Origin: Fibrobacteria bacterium AD312 | GTDB taxonomy: Bacteria > Fibrobacterota > Fibrobacteria > Fibrobacterales > Fibrobacteraceae | DNA: 64,000 nt | Assembly (NCBI GenBank): GCA_001462345.1 | Contig: LIUM01000047.1 | Coordinates: forward strand, 116,775-180,774 | Direction: 5' to 3' | Part shown: piece after piece, positions 63,341 through 64,000 of the stretch | Numbering within the stretch: the first letter of the stretch is position 1 | How the letters are laid out: each line of letters opens with the position of its first letter | The notes under the pieces: generated by a model | What the model saw: the letters and a program-made list of their open reading frames with translations, nothing else | What the model was told of the DNA's origin: nothing | Database searches by the model: none | Program-made: the position numbers and the translations under genes

Positions 63341-63508
63341 TCGAGCGTCAATTTGTACCGCAAGGGTATCACTCTCACTAAATGCTAAAGCATATAAGTG
63401 TTCGTGTTATTATCAATCAAATAGCGAAGACTTAAATAAAAAAACAATACTATTCAATTAACAACTGCTATTAAAATAGCAGACGGAAATGGCTGTTATT
63501 GATGAGCT
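63341..63508 (+). repeat. Module A plus C, and 115-base repeat, copy 2
   Basis: Module A recurs at 63354-63378 (TACC/GGTA stem, GCAAG loop). It is followed by module C (63381-63407) identical to the copy at 62758. The second copy of the 115-base unit (63395-63508) then includes an extra hairpin CTGCTATT-AA-AATAGCAG at 63465-63482. Confidence 0.8.
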
Positions 63509-63556
63509 CGTTTGATTGGAAATCAACCCGAGCGAAGAGATAATACCATTGCCGTC
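63482..63556 (+). repeat. About 75-base palindromic element, copy 2
   Basis: GACGGAAATGG (63482-63492) pairs with CCATTGCCGTC (63546-63556) with a single mismatch. The apex is TTGATT-GGA-AATCAA (63512-63526). Compared with copy 1 both arms have changed together. Confidence 0.8.
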
Positions 63557-63746
63557 AACAATGGTTATTCAGATTAAGTCTTGAAAAAAACATTCCCGTC
63601 AACAATATCATTTATTAGTGATGTTTTAATGAAAAAATGAAAAAACACCAGACGTAAACTTTGTAAAATAAAAAACTTGCTGTAAACAAATCATTTTCTT
63701 TTTCGTTTAAACAGTAAAACCAAATACTGAAACAAAAGGAAAAATG

Positions 63747-64000
63747 ATGACTACAAAATCAAAAGAATTCAACCAAAAAACAAGCACAAGTCAAAATATT
63801 AGCGTTCCTAAAAATCAAGAACCTTTTCAAGTCCCTGAGATTCTAAAAGGAAAAACGTTCTTAGATCCGACTTACGATTCTTCTTTTAAGGAGCTGTTTT
63901 CTGATAAAAAGATGTTGATTCATTTCTTAAATGGGGTCCTTCATTTAGAAGGGAACAAGTGCATTACTGAAATCGAGTATTGTGATACTTCTTATACCTT
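63747..64000 (+). CDS. Rpn/PD-(D/E)XK nuclease-family gene, N-terminal part
   Basis: The gene runs past the window end, leaving about 84 codons. After a polar, Lys/Gln-rich leader of about 35 residues comes GKTFLDPTYDSSFKELFSDKKM, then LIHFLNGVLHLEG and ITEIEYCDTSYT. This is the start of the PD-(D/E)XK nuclease family that includes recombination-promoting nucleases (Rpn) and proteins labelled putative transposases. E. coli RpnA-E promote RecA-independent recombination. ATG 63747 is six bases after AAAAGGA; the adjacent ATG at 63744 is only three away. Family members are often multicopy and rapidly changing. The gene lies directly after the repeat mosaic. Confidence 0.85.
   Translation, partial: MTTKSKEFNQKTSTSQNISVPKNQEPFQVPEILKGKTFLDPTYDSSFKELFSDKKMLIHFLNGVLHLEGNKCITEIEYCDTSYT

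Larger units (their letters stand above)
62015..63746. other. Repeat-dense noncoding region before the Rpn gene
   Basis: No frame in these 1.7 kb looks like a gene: the longest (62046-62279) overlaps the repeats and lacks protein-like composition. Instead the region is a mosaic of short modules repeated two to six times, many of them hairpins. Individual elements are listed separately. Its edge at 63747 is the start of the Rpn-type nuclease gene; its other edge is the promoter of the barrel gene. Confidence 0.9.

Noticed and set aside
62401..63422. CRISPR array or integron attC array
   Set aside because: Repeats are not evenly spaced, there are no unique spacers of constant length, no Cas genes, and no attC core (GTTRRRY with RYYYAAC) was seen.
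1..64000. tRNA or rRNA genes
   Set aside because: No cloverleaf with a proper T-arm or any recognisable rRNA segment was found in the intergenic gaps read by eye; the GGTTCCGACT in module B is not followed by a tRNA acceptor end.

Overview
The window comes from a Fibrobacterota-like (Fibrobacter or close relative), Gram-negative, AT-rich bacterial chromosome. Three things point there: a lipoprotein with a FISUMP (Fibrobacter succinogenes major paralogous) domain at 60376-60948; secreted lipoproteins with long serine-rich linkers, including a GH53 galactanase; and many housekeeping genes next to outer-membrane barrels. No rRNA, tRNA or CRISPR array was recognised. Lineage is inferred from protein style, not from a marker-gene tree.

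Layout. (1) 1-9807 is a very AT-rich surface-polysaccharide locus. A plus-strand run holds a truncated GT4, an O-antigen polymerase/ligase, GT2, GT4-like, GT2 and a DUF616-type transferase. It converges on a minus-strand run holding a Wzx-type flippase, a TupA-like ATP-grasp, an N5-(carboxyethyl)ornithine synthase homologue and a sugar-transfer ATP-grasp. The last three suggest a glycan decorated with amide-linked N-(carboxyethyl)amino acid. (2) 9900-22500 is mostly housekeeping: SDR, GNAT, uvrB, a lipoprotein, a DUF2238 membrane protein, gpmI, nnr and polA. (3) 22529-27981 is an efflux operon whose RND pump and TolC-like outer-membrane factor lie in one 1457-codon frame. (4) 27961-37481 carries ftsB-like, dprA, mazG and the classical rimP-nusA-infB-rbfA-truB-ribF operon, with GTGA/TTGA/ATGA overlaps in its second half. 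(5) 37549-49611 holds a gene remnant, a YgiQ-type radical SAM enzyme, queH, glnS, the GH53 galactanase, a membrane-anchored HTH protein, truA, an alkaline-phosphatase lipoprotein and two outer-membrane barrels. (6) 49718-56004, all minus strand, holds nadA, a PPP-type phosphatase, an RsuA/RluB synthase, a Ppx/GppA phosphatase, an Ala-Lys-Pro histone-like protein, panB, recO and a HIT protein. (7) 56272-62014 holds tex, a zinc-ribbon protein, a LysR regulator divergent from a PQ-loop protein plus the FISUMP lipoprotein, and a barrel protein.

The most unusual part is 62015-63746. It is about 1.7 kb without a credible gene and is a mosaic of short repeated modules. Several modules are hairpins whose paired bases change together between copies (for example TACC/GGTA against TCCC/GGGA, GACT/AGTC against AACT/AGTT, GATTG/CAATC against GACGG/CCGTC). 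It leads straight into the start of an Rpn/PD-(D/E)XK-type nuclease gene cut by the window end. This compensatory variation, seen directly in the bases, argues for a functional folded RNA or single-stranded DNA, and it is the best candidate here for something undescribed.
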